Source: Tillus elongatus (lineage: Eukaryota; Arthropoda; Insecta; Coleoptera; Cleridae). From it: 64,000 bases of DNA. The notes under the pieces are model-generated. The model was not told the origin of the DNA, did not search any database, and worked only from the letters and a program-made list of their open reading frames with translations. The stretch is taken from NCBI GenBank assembly GCA_964006375.1, contig OZ023269.1, positions 127,147,723-127,211,722 of the forward strand. The letters run 5' to 3'. Numbering within the stretch: position 1 is the first letter of the stretch; every line of letters begins with the position of its first letter. Of the stretch, positions 9,866-21,486 are shown piece after piece. The position numbers and the translations under genes are program-made.

Positions 9866-12189
9866 ATCATGTACTCTAAAGCATACCATCTTATAAGTAA
9901 TTTTCTATAAGTTTACAGTTTGTTATTAAATATTAAGTGTTACAACGTCAGCGTTTAATTTAACACAACATAATCAGGTCCTTCGAGCTATCAAGAAACA
10001 AAAACAAATAAAATGTGGTACATCAGTACAAAACGTAATTAAACAACTAGAAAGGCTTAAAATCTTGATAATCATATTGAAACACGCTGTACTGTGATGA
10101 TAAAATCCAGATTTATATAGTGCTTCGAATATGTTAACTAATGATAACCAATTAGAAATTAACAACGCCAAGAAAAAGCAATATTAGTCCAAAATTTAAA
10201 TATCCAAATAACCAAAACATTGACTCTAAACCGATTTTGCGAAATTCGCTACCGTATTATGCTCAGAACTCGCACGCTTATGTTTCAAGCTTTCAGTAAA
10301 GCCGACTTCAACCCGCGATTAACTCATTTAATATTTGTTTACTAACCGAGAGGCTCTATAAATAATCAGACGTTACCAGTTGACTGGTCATTTCAGAAGT
10401 TTTTTAAATTATTTTTTAATTGGCGTTACCTGGAAAGACAAAAAAGGAATGTATGTTTCATGTGACAAAAAGCCAAAATTTACATTACCGGTAGAAGAAA
10501 AAAAGAATGTATGTTTTATGCGACAGAGAGCTTTCATCAAGTCCATTACCAAATGAGCTTAAAGTTGGAATGCATTAAAACTAGATGCATCACTGTACCA
10601 ATGAAATGCTTTCAAAATATGAACTAAATATTAGAATAGAAAATCCAACGCAGGTAACAATTTATAATCGGCTTAAGCCATGCAGGAATTCAACAACTAA
10701 CCGATTCGTCGAACCTTACATACACAAAACCACATTATTCATAAGCAAAACCCGTCCGTACAACAAATACATGCATTATAATAATGAATTGAATAATGAT
10801 TCTATCTAGAATTTAATATATTTATGTAAATATATCCCAACATAGCAGTTCAATCGATACATTGGCTGTATGAAATCGTTCCCTGTCGATGTAATCTAAC
10901 TTATAGAGGTAGATTATTAGGGGGAAGTACGTGAAATGCCGCGGAATAAAACTCCAGGTAAGCCCCTCTTGTCTGTGTCGTAGTTCACAGCGCCTGCCAA
11001 CGAAATGAAACAAACGCGCTATTTACGGAACAGAATAAACACAATAAAAACTCTCTATTTATTGTTTAACCTGGTGTTTATAGTAGTTTATATCTAACGT
11101 GCATTTTCAAGAGTCTAGAAACAAGAAACAAGTTCTTCCTGCATATCTAGCGGGTGATATATAAAGCAATTTTTATTATAGCGTCCTTTCTGAGCAAGCG
11201 CAGAAAGTACTACCCGCACAACTCGCGTCTATTCGATACAACGGTGCTGGTATTTTATTCCATATTCAAGATTATGTTGTAAATCTAGATTGTGCCGTTG
11301 GTTACTGGTCGTAAAGTGGTGTAACTTTAGGAACATCTTGCATATCACTAAAACCAAATTACAAGACGACTTTAAATTTTACGCCAAGTAACTACATACA
11401 TGTTCTCACGTTCCGTCAAATAATCTAACAACATTAACATAACTCGCATTTATTTTTATGTTTCTGCTAGCTTCAAATTATATACACACAAATTTTAAAT
11501 TAGACCTCTTCTTCATGAGGTATTCATTTATATTTATGGGGTCAGCAGCTACATGTTCAGTCCAGATATTAAATCAAAAATTCGACTGGTATTGTCCAAA
11601 TATAAAGTCGAAAATTCCACAGATATCCAATGGTCATTGACAAAATTGGATATTATTTGTATGAATAAATTCCTAGCTTATAATGACCGTAAGTCAGTTC
11701 TCTAAGTCAAATTTTTATGCAAAAAAACGCGATATTTATTTCCTGATTCTAACACACTTATGGTCATTAAAAAAGCGATACGTATGTCAAAACTCAGATC
11801 TGATGAATAATTACAAGTCGTGTTTTCTTTCAACAGTAGTTTGTATTAAATTAAAATTTAAGTGTACATCTATCAAAGGCAACACAATGCAAAATAAAAT
11901 AGTCCCAATGTATAAAAAGTTAACAGCAGATAAACGATGTAGAACCAATACCAATAGTAACTGTAAGCGGTATTGGTAGAACCCTGTGCACTGACCTGGT
12001 CCACTGAGGTACAGCTAAACAGATATTATTTATAACAGGGCATCTATATCGAAACAATAAATGACGTTAAAATTTGATATGATTGCGTATTTGTAAGCTG
12101 AATTTCGTATTTTCATTTTATTTTTTTCCAGTTTATTTACCGAATACTCGTATGCTTAAAATAAAAATGAAAAAAGGTAAGATGCTTAC
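9866..12189. other. AT-rich stretch, no recognised gene
   Basis: Open frames of up to 98 codons (11683-11979) show no motif. A TATAAATA (10357) with an initiator-like TCATTT (10388) is present, but no transcript can be tied to it. AAAGAATGTATGTTT-like segments occur twice (about 10445 and 10505), suggesting an old ~65-bp duplication. Confidence 0.35.
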
Positions 12190-12373
12190 TGGCAATTAGG
12201 CCATTGCTGACCATTTTTGCTCATCTAAACTAACTTATCCTCCACCTTGAGCTCGATCTCAACGACGACAGTGATTTGAAAAATCATCCGCCGCCGGTAG
12301 GTCTCGAACCGTCGTCCCCCGAGTCCGTATTGGAAAGTCTAAATCGAGTTTCCCGCACGGCCACGGAGGCGCT
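12190..12373 (-). mobile_element. tRNA-derived SINE, family 2
   Basis: On the minus strand the sequence starts GCGCCTCCGTGGCCGTGCGG. Its box A is TGGCCGTGCGG (12353-12363). Its box B is GGTTCGAGACC (12300-12310), an almost ideal pol III box. The long A-B spacing and the TGGCC start resemble a class II (Ser/Leu-type) tRNA. An unrelated tail follows (12190-12290). The acceptor stem does not close, so this is a SINE head rather than a functional tRNA. Confidence 0.7.
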
Positions 12374-12598
12374 ATGCTTAAAATAAAGTAAACCACTGAA
12401 CACAATACGTTACCACAATAACGAACTTTCTGCGTCAAGGCTTTTTAGCTACACTTTTTTCTTTGGCGAAGAACTTCCCACAAAACAAAAACCACAACAA
12501 AAGGCAAGAAAATATAATAAAAAACCCACCCCACTAGTTTTTTGCTCAATATTTCCGTAGATGTACATAAACATAAACAAAGGGGTATTTTACATTAG

Positions 12599-12791
12599 TT
12601 TCCAAGGTAAAAAAGAACAGAACAAGGCTATACTCCAGACTGAATTTATTAAGTAAAAGTCCCAGGCGAGCATTCTACCACTGAAACACCGATGCATACG
12701 GTGGTTCAATGGTAGAATGCTCGCCTGGGGCTTTTACTTAATAAATTCAATCTGGAGTATAGCCTTGTTTTATTCTTTTTTACCTTGGAAA
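12599..12791. repeat. Inverted repeat of two units headed by tRNA-Gly 5' halves
   Basis: Two ~97-bp arms diverge head to head from the palindrome ATGCAT at 12692-12697. Each arm begins GCAT and runs through TTCAGTGGTAGAATGCTCGC (left arm; the right arm differs by one base there). This is the 5' half of eukaryotic tRNA-Gly up to about the anticodon. Both arms then continue with the same non-tRNA sequence (CTTTTACTTAATAAATTCA ... TTACCTTGGAAA). By eye the arms differ at about six positions and one indel. There is no box B. The transcript could fold into a near-perfect hairpin. Confidence 0.85.
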
Positions 12792-12831
12792 TATGTCTAA
12801 CCCAGACGTTGTGACGTTCAGAAATTACATA

Positions 12832-13753
12832 TTTTACATTAGGTTTTGGGATGACCACTTTTTTTTGTCGGCCACCAATGAAACTAGCATGCCTTGATAG
12901 TACCTCATACAACATATGTAATAGCGGTAAAAACAGATTTCAAAAGTATATCTGAGCCGAGATATACAGGTTGAGCGCTATTTCTATCTCAGTAAATATG
13001 GCAACTAAAGCTTCGGGGAAAAAACTACTCGAAAGGTTTTTTCAAGTACAATTCATGTAATATTTTTTTATTTTCTTATTCTTGCCACCAGATGGCGCTT
13101 TTTTGGATGAAACTTTTCGAAGGCTGTTATCTCAAAATATACCTATTACAATGTTATCTTATTTTTACTTTTCCTGAAACATAACGTGATATGTCAATAT
13201 CAGCAATTGGATGCGTAGTTGTTTTTTGACGTCAGAATCGAAATGTCTGTGAAAAGTTGAATAACTTTCCCCATTTGAGCCACATTGTAGCTTCAATAAT
13301 AACGGATATAGCTTTTCTAAACGATTCTTGTGAACACCCTGTATTAGAGGGCTGTAACTCAGACAAAACACATGGAACAATATTGGGGGTTTCAGGAAAA
13401 GTAAAAATAAGGTAACATTGTAATAACAATATTTTGAAATAACAGCCTTCAAAGAGTTTTAACCGAAAAAGCTCCATCTGGTGGCAGGAATAAGAAAATA
13501 AACAATATTACATGAATTGTACTTGAAAAAACCTTTCGAATAGTTTTTTCCCGGAGCTCCAGTTGCCATGCTTACCGAGATATGAATGGCGCTCACCTAA
13601 TGAATCACCCTGTATATCTCAGCACCGATACACTTCTGAAATCTGTTTTTACCGCTATTACATATGTTGTATGAGGTACTATCATGGCATGCTTGTTTTA
13701 TTGGTGGCCGCTAAAAAAAGTGATATCCCAAAACCCAATGAAAAATGACGATA
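12832..13753. mobile_element. Large foldback element, ~350-bp arms
   Basis: The left arm (12832-13180) is the inverted, diverged copy of the right arm (13389-13753). Matching landmarks are GGTTTTGGGAT...GGCCACCAAT, CATACAACATATGTAATAGC, CTTTTTTCAAGTACAATTCA-like text, CCACCAGATGG and TTTTTACTTTTCCTGAAAC. The 208-bp spacer is unrelated and includes CACCCTGTATTAGAGGG. No transposase is encoded. Open frames at 13165-13477 and 13563-13748 are incidental. Confidence 0.88.
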
Positions 13754-13910
13754 CCCCCTTAAACACATCTTCGTTTTGGGTTCTAGAGGCCATATATCGC
13801 GGTCATTTCAAAAACAGTTTGCAAAGTCGTACCTTCGATACTTCTTATTAGGGATAGCGAATTTTCTTAATGATAATTCTCTAAAATAAAACTGAAAGTA
13901 TAATTACCCC

Positions 13911-14928
13911 CTGCTTAACAAACTTCCGGCCTATGGCCTACCACCAAAACTCTGTACCTGGACAGCAAATTTCCTCTCCAACCGGAGCATTTTTGTTGTC
14001 GTGGATGGCCATTTCTCTAAACTGTATCCAATTAATGCAGGAGTTCCTCAAGATTCAGCTTTAGCCCCTACTTTGTTTCTTCTCCACATCAATGACCTCT
14101 CTAGAACATCCAACCCAGTTCACAGTTACGCGGACGACAGCACCCTCCACTCAAATATACAATATTCTAAGCCTGTCTCCTTAGTCTAATTAGATGAAGA
14201 TCGCAGACTCATAGAGGGTTCTGTCTCCGTGAATCTCCAAAAAATATTAGACTGGCGAAGTAGAAATCTTGTACAATTGAACCCCACCAAATCTCAGTCT
14301 TGATTTCTAACTCGTAAGAGATACACCAGCCCTAGACCCATCACAATGAACAACCAAGTTATTCGAAGTAATGAGTCCGTTTCACTTGTTGGCATTTCTG
14401 TGGATCGAAATCTCAATTGGCACCAACAAGTCACATCAATTGCAGAAGCGGCTGCTAAGAAATTAGATTTCATCTTCCGGGCTCGCAAATACTTTTCACC
14501 AGCTAATCTCTATACATTATATACTTCATAGATAAGGCCAAACCTCGAATACTGCTCCCACATCTGGGGTACCGCTGCCGCTTCTACACTCGCTATCCTA
14601 AACTCCATTCAAAAGAAATCTATACGTCTCCCTCACCCAAAGGCTGCCATCCCTTGCCCACCGACGTGCCGTTGGTGACCTCTCTCTTTTATAGAATTCT
14701 GCACGGGCACTGCTCAGAGGAGCTTTCTTCCATAGTTGCTCCATCTGCTGCCCCCAACAGATATGCCAGGGGAACAGAGCGAATGCACCCTTTTACTGTC
14801 CAGGTCACCAGACATAGAACATCTTGTTATGCCCGCTCGTTTGTCCCGAGGACTTCCAAGTTGTGGAATTCCTTGCCGGCACATGTTTTTCCTTCTCCTC
14901 CGAACCTCTAAACCTTCAAGTCCAGAAT
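13911..14928 (+). pseudogene. LINE (non-LTR retrotransposon) RT remnant, copy A
   Basis: A 5'-truncated LINE encodes the RT palm and C-terminal region. It shows LPAYGLPPKLCTW, INAGVPQDSALAPTLFLLHI (motif B; QGS changed to QDS) and HSYADDSTLHSN (catalytic YADD). Then come VGISVDRNLNWHQQ, KYFSPANLYTLYTS, a stop, and IRPNLEYCSHIWG. Stops and frameshifts break it at about 14190, 14303, 14531 and 14620. It starts abruptly at CTGCTTAACAAACTTCCGGC and ends at AGAATTA, before the family's 3' tail. Copies B, C and D are at 29941-30536 (-), 32232-33091 (+) and 40665-41930 (+). The clade is not certain. Confidence 0.9.
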
Positions 14929-14965
14929 TATACGTATTTCAACAACAAAGTTGTTTTTATCCATC
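14929..14965 (-). other. Degraded PLE-type terminal motif fused to the LINE
   Basis: The minus strand reads AACAACTTTGTTGTTGAAAT then ACGTA, matching the PLE-type motif at 30757-30783 (GACAACTTTGTTGTCGAAAT). The upstream core is degraded (GGATGGA in place of CTGATGA). It begins exactly where the LINE copy stops. Confidence 0.4.
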
Positions 14966-15499
14966 CAAAGTGTTCAGTGTCGATCGATATGTTAAAAAAT
15001 ATGTACATTCAAGTTATGCCGCGGGCAAATTTGCTGTCAATAATAAAAAACTGAAGCTTAGCGCTTGCATTTATATTTTAAATCGGATTCATTTTTCTGT
15101 TGTAATATTTTGTGTTCCGATTAATAAAAACAAGTTATTTGGAAAGCAATTAACAGAAATAATTTTATAAAATTATATTGCCGCGATATATATATTTTTT
15201 ATATTCTATTGTTTGTAGAAATTTTCAAATTTCAAACAGTTTATAAAATAAAATAATAAACTAACCTTCACAGAATAAAATGATAAATATTTCATTTATA
15301 TTTTCGTATTGTAAATTTAATTTCGATTTGCTATATTGGGTAAGCCTCCGTGTTCATCAATATATGGATTCGTAATAGATCACTAGATAGATGGATATGT
15401 TATTTTTGTTGTCAATAATTATTAATACCTGTTTCGTATTGTAGACACATAAACTCCATTAAACTCCAATTAAATTTTCAAAGGTTTTCTCGTAATTCT

Positions 15500-15612
15500 T
15501 AACCTTTTTGCGCCAATCAAAGTTAATCTTTGTCTGTAATATTTAATAGATTTTGTTGACCACACCAATATTTTCATCTTGTGTCCTCCTCTAACCGCCC
15601 GTGGCACCAAAA
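15500..15612 (+). repeat. Dispersed repeat, copy 1 of 2
   Basis: The text from CTTTTTGCGCCAATCAAAG through GTCTGTAATATTTA and TAGATTTTGTT to GTGGCACCAAAAT is found again, diverged, at 55390-55502. The family and function are unknown. Confidence 0.6.
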
Positions 15613-17795
15613 TTATTTTATTTACCAAGTTTTCCTCTAGTTAGTTATACGTTATAGTAGTTAAAAAGTCCCTTAAAAAGTTAACCTTTAAATTTAAAAT
15701 ATACACTAAATTTATCACAATTATTTTGTCCACTTATGCAGAAACCCGAAGTAGTAACCATCATAATGATAATAATTGTCTTGTTAGAACATGTAAACAA
15801 CAACGAAATGATCTAATTAAAAATCAATCCGACGCGAAGACAAAAATTACTAGGTAGTAGTAGGTACACACGCTCTGTCAAAAGTCCACTACAAACTGTT
15901 AGTGTGTAATTTAATAGCGCACAACAGATTGCTTATTCGGTCGTTTTCGACGAAGATCATCAAGATTCGGCGATCATTTCGCACTGAAGTATCGCATTTC
16001 ACGAGAGCGCCGAAAAATGCATACCGCCGCCCGAGTGCTTTATATGTCTATAGATGTATATAAAGTCTGCAACGATTAACACTAATTATTCTGATTCTGT
16101 ATTCTGTATTAATGGCTGCCGACTCTCTGCGATCCTCGATATACTAATTGTGTTTATTGAATGCAGGAGGTAAAAAAGTAAATAATTTTTTTTTTTAAAT
16201 ATAGCATAGCAGAAATATTTTTTCCACGGCAGGCAGCAGTGCGCGCGCAGGGGCGCACTTATTGAGGAACCGCCCCTGCTATCACTTTCTAATTTTAAAC
16301 ATATAAAAGCTGAAACTGACCCGAATGTGAGTTCTAGGGGTCTAAATACTTTTCAACAAGATATAAATTTTTCCCAATTTTTATCATTTGAGTGGCTGTT
16401 GGGGTTTTTACCGTTTCTGGCGATCAAATGTTTCTTAATAATAATTCAGAATCATTATTGTACGTGAACACATATACCTTATAATGTTACATATAATAAA
16501 TCATCTTATTTAATGGGTTTCTAACTCGTAAACTATTTGTTTTCCAGCTATGTTCTTATATATAATCATAATTTGCTTCTTATTCATTTTCTCTAATGTG
16601 AAATTTATTTTATTTTTCAGGTAAGAAACTCGTACATATCAATATAGTGAATCGCACAAGCTATGCATTAATGTAAGTAACTACTATTACATTTATAACA
16701 CTTGGACATGCTACGTTTTAATTGAGTGTTCTATATACACTCTCTGACACTGAAAGTGAAACACTATGGCAAATCTGTTTTTATTTTTAAATTAAATGTT
16801 ATACCCAAGCCAAGTATATTAAATACAAAATAAAAGACGAGGTTAAAGGTTCATAAGGCCGCAAGAGATCCTTCTTTGTCTTAGCAATTTTTTGTAAATC
16901 ACTATTTGAATGAAACTTGTGAATTGCCTATAATAGAAAACCACTAAACAGATTTTAATGCGGACTTTATTTCTATAAATACAAATCATTTAACTGTGAT
17001 AAAATTGGCCTTCATTGTAACAACTAAACTAAGAAACTACCGTAAGGGTACTACTTTAATTTGTGCTATCTAAACTAAATAATAATAATGATAAATATAA
17101 GAAGTTCTCAACTATCTGACGTTTATATAATTATGTATAGGTGCCAAAATTATACTAGTAGAAATGTTTGCAGTTATAACATATTTTTGGCAGTAAATGT
17201 GAAAGAGTGGTTTTGAAGATGAATTTAAGTTTGAAGCTGGCTGTCGAAATATTAGTGATCGACAAAATTAAAGCCACATGAAAATGTGGACCAAATTTAT
17301 GAAAAGATGGTTAAAGCAAATCGTTTTGTGCAGTTTTATTTGGAACATACTCTTCGTCAAAATTGTCTTCTATACAAGGACAAGCTTCGCTTATTTGTCA
17401 TTACACATTGCATAATTATTTATATGTTATGTGTATAATTATTAATATGTTATTATCATTATTATTGTATATTGGAAAACAATCGTCTGGGGCAGCATAC
17501 GCCCATAATAAATTATTTAATGGCCTACAGTCACAGAAATATCTCTCAGGTCTAAGGTTAAGCACACTGAGACCTTAGAGACGATCTCCAGTAAAATTTG
17601 GGAGTAGGCAAATTGAGACCCCGTAATCGACCTACAACAACCCAACCTATCCTTATCCACCGCTCTAAGGCAGTAGGTTGATTGAGGCCTTAAGAGTTCA
17701 TTTTCTTTCATATTTGCTTAACCTCTGTGGTTCCAAAGCAGGAGCCGAAAGGACGACTAAAACCTACATGCGGTTCAACCCGAGAACCAAGATAT
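15613..17795. other. AT-rich stretch with one GC-richer island, no recognised gene
   Basis: Around 15900-16140 the base composition rises (CGCCGCCCGAGTGC, TATATAAAG at about 16057). This could be a promoter or LTR fragment, but no coding region follows. Frames at 17363-17578 and 17517-17711 show no motif. Confidence 0.35.
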
Positions 17796-18701
17796 ATAGT
17801 AGGGTCCGGTTTTACGAGTAGCAAATTTAACGAACTTCTCATTTAACGAGCAAATTTTGGTGATTTGAATGAACTTGTGTAAGAGACAATGCTAAAATGT
17901 TTCTGATTTAATGAGACCGCTTTTCAAGTTTTAGCGAGGTAATTATTGCGTTGACCCGTTCACCTTTTTATTGGGATACTCAGATGTGCGAAAGTAAAAA
18001 AAGTAAAAAATATGACCATTCAGACACACTCGGACCAGATGTACATGTTTCTTGATTGAGGTATGACACCAATGGGTAATAAATTTTATTGTACACAACA
18101 CAAGAGAAAATATTTAGGGGTTCTTTTACTCAGGCAATGATACAGTCCCTCTTACCACTTGAAATCAACGTTCGTTAGTTCGATACAACTGTACATTTGT
18201 GTGGCTTTTTGCTTTTTGTTTAAATATTTAGCAGGTGAATAGAATCTTGTTTACACAATGTCCGCGTCCGGTATTAAAAGAAAACGCCTTACCATTGAAG
18301 AGAAAATGTCGATATTAAAACAAATGAAAACGGGAACGAAAAAAAAGTTATGTTTGTAGGCAGTACGGTATTGCATTGTCTACATTATCAAGAATTTTAA
18401 CGTGCGAGAATTATATTGTCCAGGCTAGTGGTTCCAACACTATTGACAACAACAGAAAAAGTCTAAAAACAACCGACTTGGATAACTTGGACAAAGCATT
18501 GTTTCATTGGTTTAAATATCAGAGGCACGCAAATTTTGACGTTGGAAAGGGTTACAGGAGAGTAGTCCGGTTTGTGCACTTACATATAGGTATATACAAA
18601 CATACATTTTTTTGTAGTTACTTCTTAGTTCTAATATAACGAGATCCAGTTTTTACGAGATATTATTGCTGGTCCCTTGACTCCACGTTACGTCCGGATT
18701 C

Positions 18702-18706
<5 letters not shown>
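17796..18706 (+). mobile_element. Tigger/pogo-like DNA transposon, internally deleted
   Basis: The ends are inverted: AGTAGGGTCCGGTTTTACGA at about 17799 and, on the minus strand from about 18705, AGTAGAATCCGGACG. Internal text at both ends is rich in AACGAG, as in Tigger termini. TA flanks both ends, as expected for a TA target duplication. The right TA is expanded into a (TA)n array. At ~910 bp it is far shorter than an autonomous Tigger (about 2.5-3 kb). It keeps only the transposase N-terminus (18258-18545). Confidence 0.82.
18258..18545 (+). pseudogene. Tigger/CENP-B-like transposase N-terminus, frameshifted
   Basis: The ATG at 18258 opens MSASGIKRKRLTIEEKMSIL, the basic N-terminus and first helix of the CENP-B-type (psq) helix-turn-helix. 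The frame shifts by one base in the A-run at 18339-18346 and continues as CRQYGIALSTLSRIL, the recognition helix, and then DLDNLDKALFHWFKYQR, the start of the second CENP-B DNA-binding domain. Similarity ends near HANFDV. The DDE catalytic domain is absent. No cleavage activity is possible; DNA binding would also need the frame intact. Confidence 0.82.

Positions 18707-18794
<88 letters not shown>
18704..18794. repeat. (TA)n microsatellite
   Basis: About 45 uninterrupted TA units directly abut the right end of the Tigger element, consistent with growth from its TA target duplication. Confidence 0.95.
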
Positions 18795-18797
<3 letters not shown>

Positions 18798-19629
18798 GTG
18801 AACAAACTGTTTATTTATCTCTCTGATGACGCTATCTTTATTAGCGAAACGAAAGTCAGGTCTTAAAACTGTATTGTGATTAATTGAGTTCTCCAAATTG
18901 GACTTTTCAGTAAAAGCTTTTAAAAGCAGATGTAGTACCGAAAGCAGTCGTAGTCCTTTCTAAATATGTTCCTAAAGAGTGGAAATATCAAGATTTTAAT
19001 GTGAATTTGAAAGCAATTTAAAACTCGTCTATTCGATAATATGCTAACTCATTAAAGAGATAGAATATTCGTTTTCAGGCAAATTATATCGGACTTGGTT
19101 TAGACAAAATTGTTGTAGTTTCAATTTCAGTGAGTATAATTTTCATAATGTATTCCGTTAAAAGAACAAAACAGCATTATTGATACTTGAATTGAGAACA
19201 CTAATAATTAAATAATATACTTATTGACGCAGTCTTGTAGCGTTTATTAAATGTACAAGGATATCCTGTAATTAAAAAAATTGCCGTCTTTGTAAAAAGG
19301 TGTTGCTGGTCGAGCGTAAGTGTATAATTTTTTCATCTTTATATCATACTGCTCTAATTAATTTACATCAACTCAGTGTGAGATAAGTATAATTAAATAT
19401 CATTAGATTCAAAACAAAAAAATATTATTACGGTTGAGTTCACGTTGTTTCCTTATTGCCTGTGAGTGTGGAACACGTGCAATATTTCTTTGGATTATTT
19501 TTGTATTTTGCTGTCGTTTCTATAAGTGGTCCAAAAGTAATGTTATATAAAGCAGCACTCGAATACTGGCACCTAAATTTTCTAAAAAATGGGTTCAGTT
19601 ATTTCATTGATGTTTTACCCTTAAATTTA
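18795..19629. other. AT-rich stretch, nothing recognised
   Basis: No motif, RNA or repeat boundary was recognised. Confidence 0.35.
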
Positions 19630-19800
19630 AGGTAGCACATGCATTTTCTACAAGACGATGCACCGGCACACTTACCTGTTTAAGTATGAAATTCCTAAAT
19701 GCAACGTATCGCCAAAGATGATAGGTATTGGCAGATCAATCCGTTGGCCAGCTCGTAGCCCGGATTTTAACTCACTAAACTGTTTTGTTTGAGATCACCT
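19630..19800 (+). pseudogene. Tc1/mariner-superfamily transposase scrap
   Basis: The plus strand reads HFLQDDAPAHLPV (the QDGAPAH block with the second catalytic Asp). After a frameshift it reads IGRSIRWPARSPDFNSLNCF, the block with the third catalytic position (PDLxPLDFF), here Asn in place of Asp. This is a heavily decayed ~170-bp fragment related to the element at 56841-58609. Confidence 0.7.
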
Positions 19801-19970
19801 GTTCTGTTAGAGTTCAAAAAGTGCCTCCTTCGGAAGCAAAATCGTCGTGTTTTATGGTTTTTTGAAATTCTCAGTAGTTCTCGGGAAAACCCTGGTGCAA
19901 CCTTTTATAATGTACACCTGTATATTTATTATATTATTTTACCACTTGACGTAACTTATAATGATAATAA

Positions 19971-20005
19971 TAGATAGATAGATTAGATTAGTTTAGATTA
20001 GATTC
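19971..20005 (+). repeat. GATA/GATTA simple repeat
   Basis: TAGATAGATAGATTAGATTA and a further GATTA run form a short simple repeat at the left edge of the GC-rich region. Confidence 0.8.
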
Positions 20006-20189
20006 ATTGTGAGTGGGCTATTCCAGTCCCTCCACCGAGACCTTAGTTCTATTGTGGCTCACGTATATGCTTAAATTTCACCCATCAAGTCCAGCTCCCT
20101 GCGGGGGTCGATATTTTTTTAAAGGTGAAAGTTTGGCAGTTGTATTGCCATCTGAGTAAAGTCGCTTGCCCGTTTCGAAGCTAAAAGAG

Positions 20190-21445
20190 TGATAATCTCT
20201 ACGAGTTCATCTAGACCTGACATCCGTCAGTGTTTGACTCGAGGCGGTACCATGAAGTCCCGTTCTCGAGCAGCATCCAATATCCAGTAGTAATCCACCC
20301 CTAGAGATATCAGCTCTTCTCCGGGTTCGTCTAAACCCGACAACTACCAGTGCTAGACTCAATGCGACATCCCATCGAGCATCACCCAAGCGTGGCCCGT
20401 TTCGAAGCACACAGCGTGGGCCTCAAACTCCGGGTGTATACCAGTCATCAAAGATCTCAATCCCTCCGGGTCGTCTGGACACACGACACCCGCCAGCGCT
20501 CAACCCAGGGTGGTATCATCTGGAACGCTGCTCCCAACTAACAACCAAGCGAGGCCACTTGTCCATTTTTAAGCCCACAGTGTGGGCGTCAAAATCCGGG
20601 TGCATATCATTCCCCAGAGATATAGCCTCCCTCCAGGCGCACCTGGACTGGACCCCCGACAGTCTTTGATTAACTCGAGGCAGTACCATGAAGTACCGCC
20701 CTCGAGCAGCATCCAAGCGGGGTCGTTATCCGGTTTCGAAACTCACAGAGTAGGCCTCCATCTCTAAGTATAATCTACCCCTAGAGATCTCAGCCCTCCT
20801 CCGGGTTCGTATAGACCCGATACCCGCCAGTGTTTGCTCAAATTTCACCCAACAAATCAAGCTCCCCGCAGGAGTTGGTTTGCCACCTGAGTGAAGTTGG
20901 TTGCCCGTTTCGAAGCTCAAAGAAGGACAACCTCTGTCCGAGTTCGTCTGAACCAGATATCCGTCTGTGTTTCTCTCGAGGCGGTATCATGAGTCCCGCA
21001 CAGCATCCAAGTAAGGTCGTTTGTCCCTTTCGTAGCTCACAGAAGAGGCGTGAATGTTGAGTTGTAATCCACCCCTAGAGATCTCAGCTCTCCTCCGGGT
21101 TCGTCTAGACCTGACACCCACCAGTGCTAGACTCAAGGCGACATCCCATCGAGTCCCGCTTCCGAGCATCACCCAAGCGAGGCCGTCCGTCCGTTTCGAA
21201 GCACACAGTAGCGGCCTCAAACTCCGGGTCGTCTGGGCACCCGACACCCGCCAGCTTTCAACCCAAGTGGGTATCATCTGGAACCCCGCTCGCAGGTAAC
21301 AACCAAGCGAGGTCAATGGTGAATGGTCAGTTTCTAAACCCACAGTGGAGGCCTCAAAATCCGGGTGCAGATCACTTTCCAGAGATATCCGCCCTACTAC
21401 AGGCTCATCTGGACCAAACCCATGTCAGTATGACTCCGACTAGTC
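20190..21445. repeat. GC-rich degenerate tandem array, ~150-165-bp units
   Basis: The block CTAGAGATCTCAGC...CCTCCGGGTTCGTCTAGACC...GACACCCRCCAGTG recurs, diverged, near 20197, 20300, 20449, 20612, 20779, 20925, 21073, 21230 and 21379. Units also share GTTTCGAAGCACACAG-like and CATCACCCAAGCGAGG-like segments. The region is conspicuously GC-rich against AT-rich flanks. Minus-strand frames such as 20987-21343 share a repeated peptide (TRRRAEISRG). This follows from the DNA repeat and is not firm evidence of coding. It lies immediately downstream, in the antisense direction, of the RT fragment at 21487-21729. Confidence 0.8.
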
Positions 21446-21486
21446 GCCCCTTACGGCAGTCAGGAGTTAGACACAAGGTAAGAGTG

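Noticed and set aside
10357..10395. TATAAATA plus TCATTT as a core promoter
   Set aside because: Spacing is plausible, but such pairs are common in AT-rich DNA and no transcript or coding region follows.
12190..12373. Functional tRNA gene
   Set aside because: Boxes A and B are good, but the acceptor stem does not close and a SINE-like tail follows.
18663..18896. Long YIYIYI open frames over (TA)n arrays (also near 38.9, 44.0, 48.7, 55.8 kb)
   Set aside because: They are translations of microsatellites, not genes.
20987..21343. 118-codon minus-strand frame and others over the GC-rich array
   Set aside because: Open frames are expected in GC-rich repeated DNA; the shared peptide tracks the DNA repeat and there is no start or splice evidence.
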